From positions 143,858-207,857 of the forward strand of contig NZ_GL890930.1 in the NCBI RefSeq assembly GCF_000211815.1: a stretch of 64,000 nt of DNA, given 5' to 3'. The stretch's first letter is position 1; each line of letters starts with the position of its first letter. This DNA comes from Moorena producens 3L. GTDB lineage: Bacteria > Cyanobacteriota > Cyanobacteriia > Cyanobacteriales > Coleofasciculaceae. Of this stretch, positions 43,443 through 53,759 are shown piece after piece. The notes beneath the pieces were generated by a model. That model searched no databases and was not told where the DNA came from. It saw only the letters and a program-made list of their open reading frames with translations. The translations under genes and the position numbers were made by a program.

Positions 43443-44324
43443 TCAATTATTATCTGAAGTATTGTTTATTTGAACATTCCTGTGACTAGTACCATTGTGG
43501 CTAGTACCATTGTGGCTAGTACCATTGTGACTATTACCATAGGATTGTCTAGCCATCCACTTAGTCAATTCCTGAGATAGCTGAGTTAGGGACTCAATTA
43601 ATTGGTGTGAAACGTCTACAGGAAAATTACCAGAACGGACGTGCAAATCTAGCTTAGGAAAGGGACTATCAACATGGTAATGACGTAGTATTTCTTCAAT
43701 CAGAAAGTAAAGCTCACTTTTGATTTGGAACTGCTTGGGAGGGTCTTCAATCCAAACCAACAACTCAAACTTGAGGGCATTTTCTCCAAATCCAGTAAAA
43801 AATACATTAGGGGCTGGTTGATCTAAGATTTCTGGATGTTGAGAAGCTGCCTCAATCAGAGCACTACGTACTTTAATTGGATCTGAACCATAGGCGACCC
43901 CTACGGGTAATTTTAACCGGGATACTGGATTATTGTGAGTCCAGTTGACCACTTCAGCTTCAAGAAAGCGAGAATTGGGGATAATGATTGAGACTTGATC
44001 CAACGTCAGGATTTCTGTACTCCGAATACCGATATTTTCTACTGTTCCCATCAGTTCCCCAACATTCACAAAGTCCCCTACTTGGATCGGACGCTCAAAA
44101 ATGAGTACCAAACCGCTGACACATTCTTTAGCAATTCCCTGGATTCCCAAGCCAATGCCCACACCCAAGACTCCGACAAATACAGCTAGAGAACTAAAGT
44201 CGATTCCCCACAACTGCAATAGGACAATAACACCGATAAAGAGTATGGCATAATGGATAATCAGGGCAATAGTCTCCTGCGCAGGGCGGCTGAGATTGGT
44301 GAGGCGAAGAATCCGCGATCGCAA
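43443..44324 (-). CDS. MscS-family mechanosensitive channel, probably 5'-truncated
   Basis: The frame from TTG 44324 gives 293 residues with the MscS core: a hydrophobic segment (IALIIHYAILFIGVIVLLQL), pore helix VGVLGVGIGLGIQGIAKECVSGLVLIFERPIQVGD split over two strands, and the beta domain GTVENIGIRSTEILTLDQVSIIIPNS. Upstream the frame still reads a typical MscS stretch (AALILLAKVVKKVLRS) but meets TAG near 44360, so the N-terminal helices of normal homologues are missing. The C-terminus holds three 15-base repeats encoding SHNGT. It could still form a minimal channel, but loss of the 5' part by mutation is more likely. Confidence 0.75.
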   Translation of the reverse strand: MRSRILRLTNLSRPAQETIALIIHYAILFIGVIVLLQLWGIDFSSLAVFVGVLGVGIGLGIQGIAKECVSGLVLIFERPIQVGDFVNVGELMGTVENIGIRSTEILTLDQVSIIIPNSRFLEAEVVNWTHNNPVSRLKLPVGVAYGSDPIKVRSALIEAASQHPEILDQPAPNVFFTGFGENALKFELLVWIEDPPKQFQIKSELYFLIEEILRHYHVDSPFPKLDLHVRSGNFPVDVSHQLIESLTQLSQELTKWMARQSYGNSHNGTSHNGTSHNGTSHRNVQINNTSDNN

Positions 44325-44399
44325 AACTTTTTTTACTACCTTGGCTAGGAGTATCAGAGCAGCCTAGTGTTAACTGTACTTTAGTGTTAAGTTTCTAGC

Positions 44400-44905
44400 C
44401 AAGGTAGCATTACTTAAGACAGTTAATTGGTAGTTGGTAATTAGTAATTGGTAATTAGTAATTGGCTGACTATTTTCGTAAGCAGTCAGCCGTCAGCCGT
44501 CAGCCGTCAGCTTTTAGCTCACGCTGGGCGAACAGCCGTCAGCCGTCAGCTTATTTTATTCAAAAGTACCTCAAGTAGCGTGACCAATGGCCAATGGCTG
44601 ATAGCTGATATAGCAGAAGTCATTTGTCAGAAGTCATTTGTCAGAAGTCAAACTCTTGCGCTTCTTGATGCAGTCGCTCATGGGGGAAACCCCCAAGACC
44701 GTAATGGTGCGCTTTCCGTTGGCGAATTAAATTCGCCACGGGTCGCACCTCTGCATCGCTTACAAAGGGTGTGAGACTAATGTCGATGTCCTAACTGCCC
44801 TGGCGACTGCTATAGCTGATTACTAATTGCTGATAGCTGATTACTAATTGCTGATAGCTAATTGCTGATAGCTAATTGCTGATCCCTCAAAGTATAGTTA
44901 TCATA
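44400..44905. repeat. Dense dispersed repeats, with one hairpin repeat nested in another
   Basis: The region holds TTGGTAATTAG, TCAGCCG and GCTGATA heptamers. At 44667-44757 GATGCAG...CTCATGGGGG-AAAC-CCCCAAGACC...CTGCATC is interrupted by a full GGTGCG...CGCACC repeat (44706-44750) before its last arm. No gene is seen. Confidence 0.75.
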
Positions 44906-46012
44906 CTATCCGTTGAAAGAAAGAGCATTTGAGGCGTCTGGTTCAGAAGCTGGCGAGATAGTAGCAGCATTTTGTTCCGCCTCCAGTTTCGGCTTCAAGT
45001 ACAAATTTTCTAGTACCAGAGCTGCACCAGCTACCCAAGGGGGAACAATCAAAGCACCAAGAATCCCCAAAACCTTTGCACCACCTAGCACTGCCAACAA
45101 CTGATATAAGGGGTGAACTCTCACAGAAGACCCCACCAGTAGGGGATCAAGAATATAGGTTTCCAGATTCTGAATAATCACAAATAGTAGCAATACCCAC
45201 AAGAAAGTCCATCCCCCTTGAGCAATTGCCACAATCAATGCTGGAATTGCTCCCAAGACCGGACCAAAAAAGGGAATCAAATTGGTCACCCCAGCAATCA
45301 CACCCAAACCCAAGGCAAACTCTGACAGTCCCAAAAATTTTAAACCAACAGTAATCGCCATCCCTAAAATTCCTGAAACCACCACTCGCCCCTGGATGTA
45401 ACCCCCCATCCGTTGGCTGACTGGCTTGACCTGGGCTGCCAATTTTTCATCCCAGGGTTTGGGAAACAAACTTACCCCCCCTTTAATCAACTGTTCAGAG
45501 CCAGCTAACATATAACCAGACAGCAGTGTTGCCAGAATTACGGTAAACACTCCAGCAAAAAGACTCCGTGTCAATCCATAAGACTGCACTAGCAACTGCT
45601 GAGAGGAACGAATTACCCAAGAGGTAACGGTCCCAGCATCAAACATTTTACTCAGAGCTAGTTCAGTCATCCCTAGGCGAATCGCTAAAGCATCTAACAA
45701 AGAGGTTAAAACCTCCAAATACGTTGGCAGTTTCCGAAATAAACGCTGAATTTGCTCAGCTACTGTTGGTCCAATCACTAAGCCGATCCCTGTCAAACCA
45801 GCGATTAAGCCTAAATAAACCAGAATAACCGCTAGCCAGCGGGGAATCCTTAACTTTTCAGCACTATCAATAATTGGTGCTAGAGTAGATGCGAGCACTA
45901 CTGCAATCATCAGTACTACTAGCAAAGCTCTAAGTTGCCACAGCAGGACTATTGTCAAGCCAGTAGCAACAATCAGCAGTAAGTTAGCTAAGGAGATTTT
46001 AAGGCGTAGCAT
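44906..46012 (-). CDS. AI-2E family transporter (PerM/YdiK-like permease)
   Basis: The 368-residue membrane protein has about eight hydrophobic helices: the N-terminal pair LLIVATGLTIVLLWQLRALLV and VAVILVYLGLIAGLTGIG, then a soluble amphipathic segment. LGLGVIAGVTNLIPFFGPVLGAIPALIVAI follows and contains the family signature around IPFFGPxxG. The family includes the disputed AI-2 exporter TqsA and sodium/proton antiporters, so the substrate cannot be named. The last 30 residues (EAEQNAATISPASEPDA) form a soluble tail. It is a single gene preceded by a short repeat-rich gap. Confidence 0.88.
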   Translation of the reverse strand: MLRLKISLANLLLIVATGLTIVLLWQLRALLVVLMIAVVLASTLAPIIDSAEKLRIPRWLAVILVYLGLIAGLTGIGLVIGPTVAEQIQRLFRKLPTYLEVLTSLLDALAIRLGMTELALSKMFDAGTVTSWVIRSSQQLLVQSYGLTRSLFAGVFTVILATLLSGYMLAGSEQLIKGGVSLFPKPWDEKLAAQVKPVSQRMGGYIQGRVVVSGILGMAITVGLKFLGLSEFALGLGVIAGVTNLIPFFGPVLGAIPALIVAIAQGGWTFLWVLLLFVIIQNLETYILDPLLVGSSVRVHPLYQLLAVLGGAKVLGILGALIVPPWVAGAALVLENLYLKPKLEAEQNAATISPASEPDASNALSFNG

Positions 46013-46528
46013 AGACTTCCATTTGCATGTTGAGTGCCTGCAAATAGTCTACAGAGAAAACACCTGAATTAGTTGACGGTTGACGGTACGGTCTTCAACC
46101 TACCCTTTTGAATTAAGAATGTAGAATGTAGAATGTAGAATTTGAAATTTGGGCGTTGCTGAATAATGGAATGATTTTAAGAGTGTTTAGGTGCGCGCCT
46201 CCTAGGCCGGGGAACCCGGCCTTGGGTCGCACCTGTGGAATGGGCATCAGCCGTGGAACTGGCATCTTGCCAGTTTCATGCTTATTTTCGTGCGGGCAGG
46301 ATGCCCACTCTACTCCTATTCAGCGCGAAGATTTAGCAACGCTAGAATTGGGAATTCTACATTCTTAATTCTACATTCTACATTCTCAAAGACACCCTAC
46401 CCTATACCGAACGCCAAAGGCAAACAACCCCATAACCTTGGCCTATTGGCCACGCTTCGCGAACAACCTTCAACCTTCAACCTTCAACCTTCAACTTTTA
46501 ACTTTCAACTTTCAACTTTCAACCTTGA
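46013..46528. repeat. Repeat-rich gap: GTAGAAT, CAACCTT heptamers and a GGTGCG hairpin
   Basis: GGCGTTGCTGAATAATGGAATG at 46153-46174 matches one end of the MITEs at 60717 and 62605. AGGTGCG...GGCCGGG-GAA-CCCGGCC...CGCACCT lies at 46189-46234. GGCCTATTGGCCACGCTTCG (46440-46459) is a TAGCGT-family copy. CAACCTT heptamers fill 46465-46525. No gene is supported. Confidence 0.75.
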
Positions 46529-48220
46529 TCAATCCAACTCCTCTTCTCCCACATCATGAAGGGCTGGGGGAGCATCACCGGGTGTTCGCAACATTTCCAC
46601 CATCTCCTGAATTTCTGCTGGAGGTGGGGGTGTCAGGCGAGAAACCACTACAGTCACAATGAAATTAAGCACCATCCCTACGGTACCAATCCCCTCAGGG
46701 GAAATACCGAAAAACCAGGGTGTCATACTATAGAACTTCACCCCAATGATGTAAACGGTGGTAAAAACTAACCCTACCACCATGCCAGCAATTGCCCCTT
46801 CTCGGTTGGTTCGCTTATCAAATACCCCTAGCAGAATGACTGGGAAAAAGCTGGCAGCGGCTAAACCAAAGGCAAAGGCTACCACTTGGGCTACAAATCC
46901 AGGGGGATTGATACCAAAGTAACCGGCAATGGCAATGGCAGCAATTACCATAATTCGACCCACCATCAATCGTTGGGACTCCGACGCCCTAGGATTAATG
47001 ATGCGGTAGTAGACATCGTGGGCGATTGAGCTAGAAATCACTAGCAGTAAGCCCGATGCAGTGGATAGAGCGGCGGCTAGTCCTCCTGCTGCTACTAAGG
47101 CAATCACCCAGGGAGCAAGTTTGGCTACCTCTGGTGTGGAGAGTACAATGATATCTCGGTCAATCTTAATTTCATTGGTCTCTTTGTCCGGTTTCAGCTC
47201 AATCTTGCCATTGCCGTTTTTATCGTCAAACGCCAATAAACCAGTATTTTCCCATTTGGTTGCCCAGTCTAGCTGACGCACTTCCTCAATGGTATGGTCA
47301 TGGAGGCTATCAATCAGGTTATAGCGGGCAAAGGCAGCAACGGCGGGAGCTGTGGTGTAGAGTATGGCAATGAATAATAGCGCCCAGCCAGCGGAATAAC
47401 GAGCAGCTCTAGCATTGCGTACGGTGTAAAAGCGTACAATCACATGGGGAAGTCCAGCAGTACCGACCATCAAGGCAATGGTGATAAATAAGACATCCAG
47501 CATGGACTTGTTGGCAAAGGGTTTAGTGTATTCCTGGAAACCTAGATCTACCTGAATTTGATTGAGTTTCGGGATAATGTCACTGAAGGTGAATCCTAGC
47601 TGGGGAATCGGGTTGTCGGTCAGTAGAGTTGCGATCGCAATCGCTGGAATCAGGTAAGCCACAATCAACACGCCATACTGGGCCACTTGAGTCCAGGTAA
47701 TTCCTTTCATCCCCCCCAGCACGGCAAAAAATGCCACAATTACCATGCCAATCACTACACCCTGACCGATATCCACTTGCAGAAAGCGGCTAAATACAAT
47801 ACCTACCCCTCGCATCTGTCCTGCGACATAGGTTAAGGAAACAAAAATAGCAGCAACTACTGCTACCAACCGAGCAATATTTGAGTAATAGCGGTCTCCC
47901 ACAAAGTCCGGTACTGTGTATTTTCCAAACTTCCGCAGGTAAGGGGCTAACAATAGCGCTAGTAGGACATATCCTCCTGTCCAGCCCATCAGGTAAATTG
48001 AGCCATCATATCCTAAAAAAGATATTAGCCCTGCCATAGAAATAAAGGAAGCAGCAGACATCCAATCCGCCGCTGTAGCAGCACCATTAGCAACAGCGGG
48101 AACACCTTGATCTGCTACAAAAAACCCTTTACTATCGCGCACCCGAGAGCGCCAACCAATGTAAAGGTAGAGAATAAACGAAATAATGACCAATACACTG
48201 GTCCAAACTTCAACTGTCAT
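46529..48220 (-). CDS. Sodium:solute symporter, large subunit (VC_2705 type)
   Basis: The 563-residue protein belongs to the SSS family related to acetate permease ActP, with about 13 hydrophobic helices. Recognisable parts are SAASFISMAGLISFLGYDGS, VPDFVGDRYYS, VVAFFAVLGGMKGITWTQV, GTAGLPHVIVRFYTV and STASGLLLVISSSIAHDVYY. A long periplasmic or cytoplasmic loop (WENTGLLAFDDKNGNGKIEL) contains an EF-hand-like Asp pattern. It would import a small organic acid with sodium. The small subunit is encoded upstream at 48497-48745 on the same strand, so the two form an operon. Confidence 0.9.
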   Translation of the reverse strand: MTVEVWTSVLVIISFILYLYIGWRSRVRDSKGFFVADQGVPAVANGAATAADWMSAASFISMAGLISFLGYDGSIYLMGWTGGYVLLALLLAPYLRKFGKYTVPDFVGDRYYSNIARLVAVVAAIFVSLTYVAGQMRGVGIVFSRFLQVDIGQGVVIGMVIVAFFAVLGGMKGITWTQVAQYGVLIVAYLIPAIAIATLLTDNPIPQLGFTFSDIIPKLNQIQVDLGFQEYTKPFANKSMLDVLFITIALMVGTAGLPHVIVRFYTVRNARAARYSAGWALLFIAILYTTAPAVAAFARYNLIDSLHDHTIEEVRQLDWATKWENTGLLAFDDKNGNGKIELKPDKETNEIKIDRDIIVLSTPEVAKLAPWVIALVAAGGLAAALSTASGLLLVISSSIAHDVYYRIINPRASESQRLMVGRIMVIAAIAIAGYFGINPPGFVAQVVAFAFGLAAASFFPVILLGVFDKRTNREGAIAGMVVGLVFTTVYIIGVKFYSMTPWFFGISPEGIGTVGMVLNFIVTVVVSRLTPPPPAEIQEMVEMLRTPGDAPPALHDVGEEELD

Positions 48221-48496
48221 AGATATTTCTTTGTCTAAATAATTGCTATAGCGCTGCGCCCAGGGAATAGGGAATCGGGAATCGGGAATCGGGAAAAAAT
48301 ACGATGTACATCATTACTATGAGAAACCATATCCAGGGATTGTTAGTAATGAAAAACAGTATTTTTTTATTTGTAAATAATATAGAATGTCCCTATTTAC
48401 ATTCCTAACCTTTAACTATTAATTGCTAACCATAAACAACTATAATTGATAGTATGGCTTGGTTAAGCAAAACCATTTATTTGCCAACCGTAAACA
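48221..48496. other. Spacer between symporter subunit genes
   Basis: The spacer contains GGGAATC heptamers at 48266-48294 and otherwise AT-rich DNA. It is unusually long for an operon of two subunits, probably because of repeat insertion. Confidence 0.5.
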
Positions 48497-48745
48497 TTAC
48501 TTTTTGTATTTACGGTCAATTTTATCCATCTGTATAGCGTAGATAAAAATTAGGACGACAAAGGTAAAAATACTACCTTGTTGTGCCATCCAGAAGCCTA
48601 GGGGAATATTCCCTACACTGACATTGTTTAGTAATGTTACTAGCAGAATGCTACATACAACGGATACGAATGCCCAAACAATTAAGAGATTCCGAATTAA
48701 TGCGATGTTGGCACGCCAGTATGCCTGACGCTTGTTCTGGTTCAT
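48497..48745 (-). CDS. Sodium:solute symporter small subunit (DUF4212)
   Basis: The 82-residue membrane protein has the DUF4212 pattern: RQAYWRANIALIRNLLIVWA, a first helix VCSILLVTLL, then IPLGFWMAQQGSIFTFVVLIFIYAIQMDKIDRKY. In other bacteria this protein is always encoded beside a VC_2705-type symporter, as here. It probably stabilises or targets the large subunit. Length is typical. Confidence 0.92.
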   Translation of the reverse strand: MNQNKRQAYWRANIALIRNLLIVWAFVSVVCSILLVTLLNNVSVGNIPLGFWMAQQGSIFTFVVLIFIYAIQMDKIDRKYKK

Positions 48746-49279
48746 AGTTTTATTAGTAATGCACTAAATTTACTATTTGCGCTTGACTAGTTTCTGGATA
48801 TAGAGCAACCACCGACAATTGCCTTAACATGGCCTATCGGTATTGCAAAATGTGCTAATATATACAGAAAATTTGCCGGAGCTTAGGGATAGGTTACACC
48901 AAAGGTGAACAAAAACCGTCTTTTTGGGGTTTTCTTAATAAAACTAAACAATCCTGGGGATTTACTGGTGTCTTTAGGTTATGGCATTTCTAGATGCGCA
49001 CCAGCATAGGCTGATCACATCTGTGAACTTTGGCACTGCCCCAGACCGCTTGTCCCGTTGTTTAAAGGAATATTAAATGAATTGTGGATATTATTTCGTC
49101 AAGAAACGTAAAGCTTAGAGCAAGATTATGTTAACTTTTGATAAAGTAAATCGTAACTTGATCACCAAACGCGATCGCTAAAATTAAACCTCCCCATCTC
49201 CCCATCTCCCCACACTTCCCACACTTCCCACCCTCCCTCTAATTATGAGTATTCAACCTGACTTGATATAAGAGTATCC
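48746..49279. other. Intergenic region without recognised gene
   Basis: About 530 bases, AT-rich on the left. A short CCCCATCTCCCCA repeat occurs at 49189-49213, followed by CACACTTCC repeats. TACACCAAAGGTGAACAAAA and a GCACCAGCATAGG stretch show no coding signal. Nothing else is supported. Confidence 0.4.
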
Positions 49280-50101
49280 CTATTGATTGGTGCTACCATC
49301 GGGCATAATAGTATTGGTTAAGTTCGCCCCCTTGAGGTTAGCACGGTAAACTTTGTTGGGATAACCCCAATCAGTAAGATCGAAGGTATAGTCTAGTTTT
49401 GCTCCCTTGAGGCTAGCGTCGGAGAGGTTGGCATCGGAGAGGTCAATTCCCCTCAAGTCAGCCTGTTCAAGATTCGCTCCCATCAAGTTAGCCCCCCTGA
49501 GATTGGCACTGACTAAATAGTGGTCGATTGGCAATGAAGCACTTATCTCCATATCAGCCAGATTTGCTTCTTGGAGATTCGCTTTCTCTAGGTTAACTCC
49601 ACTAAGATTAATACCTACCAGATTGGCTTTTGATAAATTAGCTTCCCTGAGGTTAGCTCTTTCGAGCTTAATTGCTTTGGCGGAACGATATGATAAGTGG
49701 GCTTCTTGGAGATTAGCTTGTTCTAAGTTAGCTTCTGTGAGGTTGCTCCTTAGAAGGTCAGCATTTTTCAGGTTAGCTCTACGCAGATTAGCCCCACTGA
49801 GGTTAGCTTTTTCCAGGTTAGCGTTTTCGAGGTTAGCCCCTTCTAAGTTGACCCCTACCAAATATGCCTTTTCTAGATTCGCTCCCGCTAAGTTAGCCCC
49901 TGCTAAATTAGCCTTTTGCAGATTCACTCCTTGTAAATCCTCTCTGGAAAGTTCTAGCCCTGCTAAATTACAGTTTTGACAATTTTTTGTTTCCCGTAAC
50001 TGTTCCAGAGGATTGTCTTGATTGAGAATGAGCCAAGTAATTCCCACAAGGGCAAGCAGTCCCAAAGAAATTCCCCAGATAAACGATTGTCTAAGTTTCA
50101 T
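49280..50101 (-). CDS. Pentapeptide-repeat protein with N-terminal membrane anchor
   Basis: The 273-residue protein starts with a hydrophobic segment (FIWGISLGLLALVGITWLIL, about 7-26). It is followed by about 40 consecutive A(N/D)Lxx pentapeptides (for example NLAGANLAGANLEKAYL), which would form a right-handed quadrilateral beta-helix. One short break near ISASLPIDHYLVSANL divides the helix in two. The N-terminal segment would anchor it to a membrane or direct export. Cyanobacteria have many such proteins, mostly of unknown function. NCQNCNL just before the repeats provides two cysteines. Confidence 0.9.
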   Translation of the reverse strand: MKLRQSFIWGISLGLLALVGITWLILNQDNPLEQLRETKNCQNCNLAGLELSREDLQGVNLQKANLAGANLAGANLEKAYLVGVNLEGANLENANLEKANLSGANLRRANLKNADLLRSNLTEANLEQANLQEAHLSYRSAKAIKLERANLREANLSKANLVGINLSGVNLEKANLQEANLADMEISASLPIDHYLVSANLRGANLMGANLEQADLRGIDLSDANLSDASLKGAKLDYTFDLTDWGYPNKVYRANLKGANLTNTIMPDGSTNQ

Positions 50102-50781
50102 TGATGTGACCTATGGTAGTTTTTGCTATCTCTGTTTTATCAAACTTGCTTTAAAACCTTGATTTTTGCCGCTGAAAAGGCGGACTATTGAGTAGACCTC
50201 TTGCAAAAGTCTTTCGTGGTACAATTAGTTTGGCAAATTTTGATTTATGCTACGCTTAAGACTAACAAACTTGCTTTGTCCCCAGGGTAAGCTCATCTAA
50301 TTTGGTATAAATTGTAACTTAAAAAAAATATAATTAAACCAATTTTTAGTAAAAGTGGAAAAAATCTAGGTCAAACTCAGTACGTTTGTTCTACTAAATC
50401 CCTGAACTTTCAACGTATTTTGAGCCAGAAAGCCTAAACCCTTGGGATTACTATGAGGATTTTTCAGATTTCTCAAATTACATTATCAATCATCTCGGGA
50501 TTTTTGATAATAAAGGGTCCTTATTGACATTGAGGCAGCAGATTTTAGGTTTGTGATACTATCAAAAAACTTTTATAGCAATCCTAAATCAATTGAGAGA
50601 ATGTTTGTTCCCTGTTCCCGTCTTGATGCAGTCGCTCATGGGGGGAACCACGGCAGCGCGGTCATGGGGGGGACCCCCAAGACCGCGCTGCCTCCCCAAG
50701 ACCGCGCTGCATCGCTACTCCCTGCTCCCTGCTCCCTCCCTGTTCCCTTTGCTATATCTGTAGTGTGTGATACGAATTTAG
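50102..50781. other. Non-coding region with a multi-part GATGCAG hairpin repeat
   Basis: Most of the 680 bases are AT-rich and featureless. At 50624-50716 a GATGCAG-type hairpin repeat is expanded: CTCATGGGG, GGCAGCGCGGTC and GACCGCGCTGCC blocks form overlapping stems. CTGCTCC heptamers follow. The repeat ends about 65 bases before the next start. Confidence 0.6.
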
Positions 50782-52389
50782 ATGAGCTTACCCTTATATA
50801 CTAAGCTTTTTAGTGCTAATTTCACCCCTGAAGAGTCTCACTACAAAGTTGAAGAGATGCCAAAAACGAAAATACCATTCCATGTATCTCCAAAAGAGCA
50901 ACAAAAAATAGCAATTATTGGCGCGGGTGCTATGGGTATATCAATAGCATCTATTCTAGCTAGATTAGAACTGGCTGAAGTGACCATTTTTGAAGCAGAA
51001 TCAAAACCCTTTAATAGTAAAAGTGCTTCGACTAACAACACAGGTATTTTGCATCACTTTATTTATGGAGGACACAGAAATACCTTAGAAATGTTGTTTA
51101 AGCAAACTGTTTTATTTAGAAAGCTAATGCCCGACTATATTTTTGGGGATAGTAAGATAAATTACTTGGTTCCAAATGAGCCAAATAATACGGCAATAAA
51201 TCGAGAAGGAGTAACATTCAAAGAAGTAGCTATTTTTCTGATAGATTTTTATAAAAAGTATTTAATAAAACACCCATATGATAATTATTTTGGCAAACCA
51301 GAAGAAATAGCAAAAATAATAGATGAAGAGAGTATCAAGTATTTTTTACATAGTCTAGGTTTATCGATAAATCAAGAAAATAATTGGTTTGAGCAAAGCA
51401 CAATAAGAACTTTTTGTGGAGCAGTTCAAGTCAAACAGCCTGTGTTAAACATGGGGGAATATTGTAGTCATATGATTAACTTAATTGACTTGTTAATCAA
51501 TAATAATTTGTTGAGTTTTAAAGGTAATACTAGAGTCAAAAGTATTGGTATAAATGACCAGGGATTTGATTTAAAAATCAAAAACAGTAACCAACTTTAT
51601 TTTGATACCGTAATCAATGCTGGTTATGGTGGAGGCTTAGAAATTCCTAGTCCATCCCTTCAAGGTGAAATAAAGAAAGAGGGGAATATAGCTAAGCTTA
51701 AAGTATATGGATTATATAAGATTACTCAAGGGCTTAAATCACAAATACCAGGACTGGCAGAAAGTTTTTCAAGTACTCTACTTATCCGAGGTCAATACGG
51801 AGGAATTATTAAAGTTGGTTATGATTTTATTGCCATGTTTTATGGCCCAGAATATAACCAAGCATAATTACACTTTCCTATAGATACAAATTCCCATCAG
51901 TTTTATGAACAATGGCATAATAATTTGCCCCAAATAATGGGAAGGAGTGAAAAAGAGATGATGAAAGCCATCAAAGATGGTATTTCTAGGTGGATTCCTT
52001 GGGCTAAAGAACTTGAAGATGTAAAACTTAAGAAAGCTGTTCAAGTTTATCCAGGTCGCCAACCTGCTAATGATTTAGAGGCGGCTAAACGAGATGATGA
52101 ACCGGTTCGCTATAGGTATAAACATCAAAATGGGGGGATGTATATTCACATTACTGGGTCAAAATTGACATCAATTCCCTATAATGCTTTTAAGATTGTC
52201 CGAGAAATATTATCAACATATATAGCCAAAGGGATTTTAACCCAAGAGCAAGTTAATCAACACATAGCCATAGACGAAAGTCATGAAATAACTATTTCAC
52301 CGCACATGGAATACGCACTTGGGAAAGATTTACCTCAAATGGACAGTTCAGAAAGAGAAAAAATTATACAAGAGTGGAATGTCTACTAA
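50782..52389 (+). pseudogene. FAD-dependent oxidoreductase with in-frame premature stop
   Basis: The frame from ATG 50782 reads 361 residues, meets TAA at 51865-51867, and continues open in the same frame to 52389, about 535 codons in all. The first part has the FAD motif KIAIIGAGAMGISIASILA and DTVINAGYGGGLEIPS. After the stop the reading goes on LHFPIDTNSHQFYEQWH and DVKLKKAVQVYPGRQP, which is like the end of DAO-type FAD oxidoreductases, so the TAA has probably replaced CAA or a similar codon. Base use is AT-rich compared with neighbours, suggesting transfer. The substrate is unknown. It might be revived by readthrough, but decay is more likely. Confidence 0.8.
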
Positions 52390-52670
52390 CAATCTGACTT
52401 TTCACGGGATGTGGAAAGTTAGATTGTTAGTAAGCATTCAGCTTAAGGGCTACGCGCACGCTACTTGAGGTGCTATCATAAAGTAGGGTGGACAAAGTTC
52501 TATTATCTAGAATTCTGAAAAGAACTAAACGGTTTTTGCTAACCCTACAAGCTCACGGCTAACCGCTGACTCGCCCTAGGAGGCGCGCACCTTGAGCAAA
52601 TTTAATTCGCCACGGGTTGCACCTAAAAGAGACATGCTGCTTTGGGCGCGACCTTGGAGGTTGTCGGAAT
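52390..52670. repeat. Gap with dispersed repeats
   Basis: The gap contains a hairpin AATCTGACTTTTC/AAAGTTAGATT just after the stop and a CTACGCGCACGCTACTTGAG repeat (52449-52468). A diverged GGTGCG-family copy with TTTAATTCGCCACGGG lies at 52598-52616. No gene is seen. Confidence 0.55.
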
Positions 52671-53705
52671 TTATGGTTTTCTAGCGCTAACAAGTGAGTA
52701 ATAACCGTAAGTTTGAACTATTAATATTTCTTCAAACCCAGCTTCTTGCAAAAGTTGCTCAAGCTCCGCTGCACTAAATTGCTTACCCTCAGTAACCCAA
52801 AATAGGCACAGGGAAAATGAAGTAGCAATTAGGGGACTGTCTTTAGTATCTGCTAGTAGTATTTCATGTAAATAAATTCGACCTCCATGGGGTAAGGCTT
52901 CAAAACTTTGCTTGGCTAAGTATAAACATTTTTCCCATCCCCAGTCGTGAAAAATATTACTGAATAAAACTGCATCGTAGCCAGCAGGAAAAGGGTCTTT
53001 GAAAAAATCCCCCACACATGTATCTACTCGGTCAGATAATCCAGATTCTGCTATGTATTCTTTTGCTATCTTGCATATTGTTGGTAATTCTAAAATAGTG
53101 CAGTGAATTTGAGGGTAACGCTGAGCTAAGGCAAAACAAAAAGCACCAGAACCTCCTCCTACATCAAGAAGATGTTTTACATTATAAAAGTCACCTTTAC
53201 TTGCAGCACCAATCGCAGGAGAAACGGTTTGACTGTGCATATGCCTGGTAAAAGCTTTAGCTTTTTCTTCTTCTACTTCATGGGTTTCCCAAACATCCTT
53301 GTTGTTGTAAATGCTAGCCTTATCATTACGAAAAGCTTCTAGGAGAGAGGAATGGGATAGAGGATTTTCTCTTATGAAATGTAGTATGCCGCCCCAGTAA
53401 TAAGGACTATGAGGGAGTAAAAAAGTTTGTGATACCTGGGTAAGGTGAAATTTTCCATTGAGCTGCACAAGATAACCTAGTGATGCCATTACTCCCAAAA
53501 GCCCTTCGGTAGCACGAGACCCCAAAGACAAGTTTATTGCTACCTCTTGAGCGGTTGCAGGTGATTGATCTAATAGAGAGAAAAGCCCTAGTTCGTCAGC
53601 GACGGTAAGTGTGGGAAAGTGGAACATTGACAACCATGTATCCCAAAGTAGTTTATCATCACAAGTTAATATTTCTAGTTCCTGATTTTTATCTGAGATT
53701 GACAT
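52671..53705 (-). CDS. SAM-dependent O-methyltransferase (ASMT/COMT type)
   Basis: The start at ATG 53705 (MSISDKNQELEIL) has GGAGG 8 bases upstream, giving 344 residues. The N-terminal dimerisation domain (LTVADELGLFSLLDQSPATA) precedes the methyltransferase domain with SAM motif LLDVGGGSGAF and acidic loop TILELPTI. DAVLFSNIFHDWGWEKC carries the His-Asp pair of plant COMT-like enzymes, and GGRIYLHEILLAD follows. It would methylate a hydroxyl on a phenolic or polyketide-like small molecule. Such enzymes are common in natural-product clusters. A sulfotransferase 1.5 kb away may act on the same product, but that is only suggestive. Confidence 0.88.
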   Translation of the reverse strand: MSISDKNQELEILTCDDKLLWDTWLSMFHFPTLTVADELGLFSLLDQSPATAQEVAINLSLGSRATEGLLGVMASLGYLVQLNGKFHLTQVSQTFLLPHSPYYWGGILHFIRENPLSHSSLLEAFRNDKASIYNNKDVWETHEVEEEKAKAFTRHMHSQTVSPAIGAASKGDFYNVKHLLDVGGGSGAFCFALAQRYPQIHCTILELPTICKIAKEYIAESGLSDRVDTCVGDFFKDPFPAGYDAVLFSNIFHDWGWEKCLYLAKQSFEALPHGGRIYLHEILLADTKDSPLIATSFSLCLFWVTEGKQFSAAELEQLLQEAGFEEILIVQTYGYYSLVSARKP

Positions 53706-53759
53706 GATATTGTCCTCCCAAAAGTGATGTCCCTGCACAGAGTAGCGATCGCACTAATC

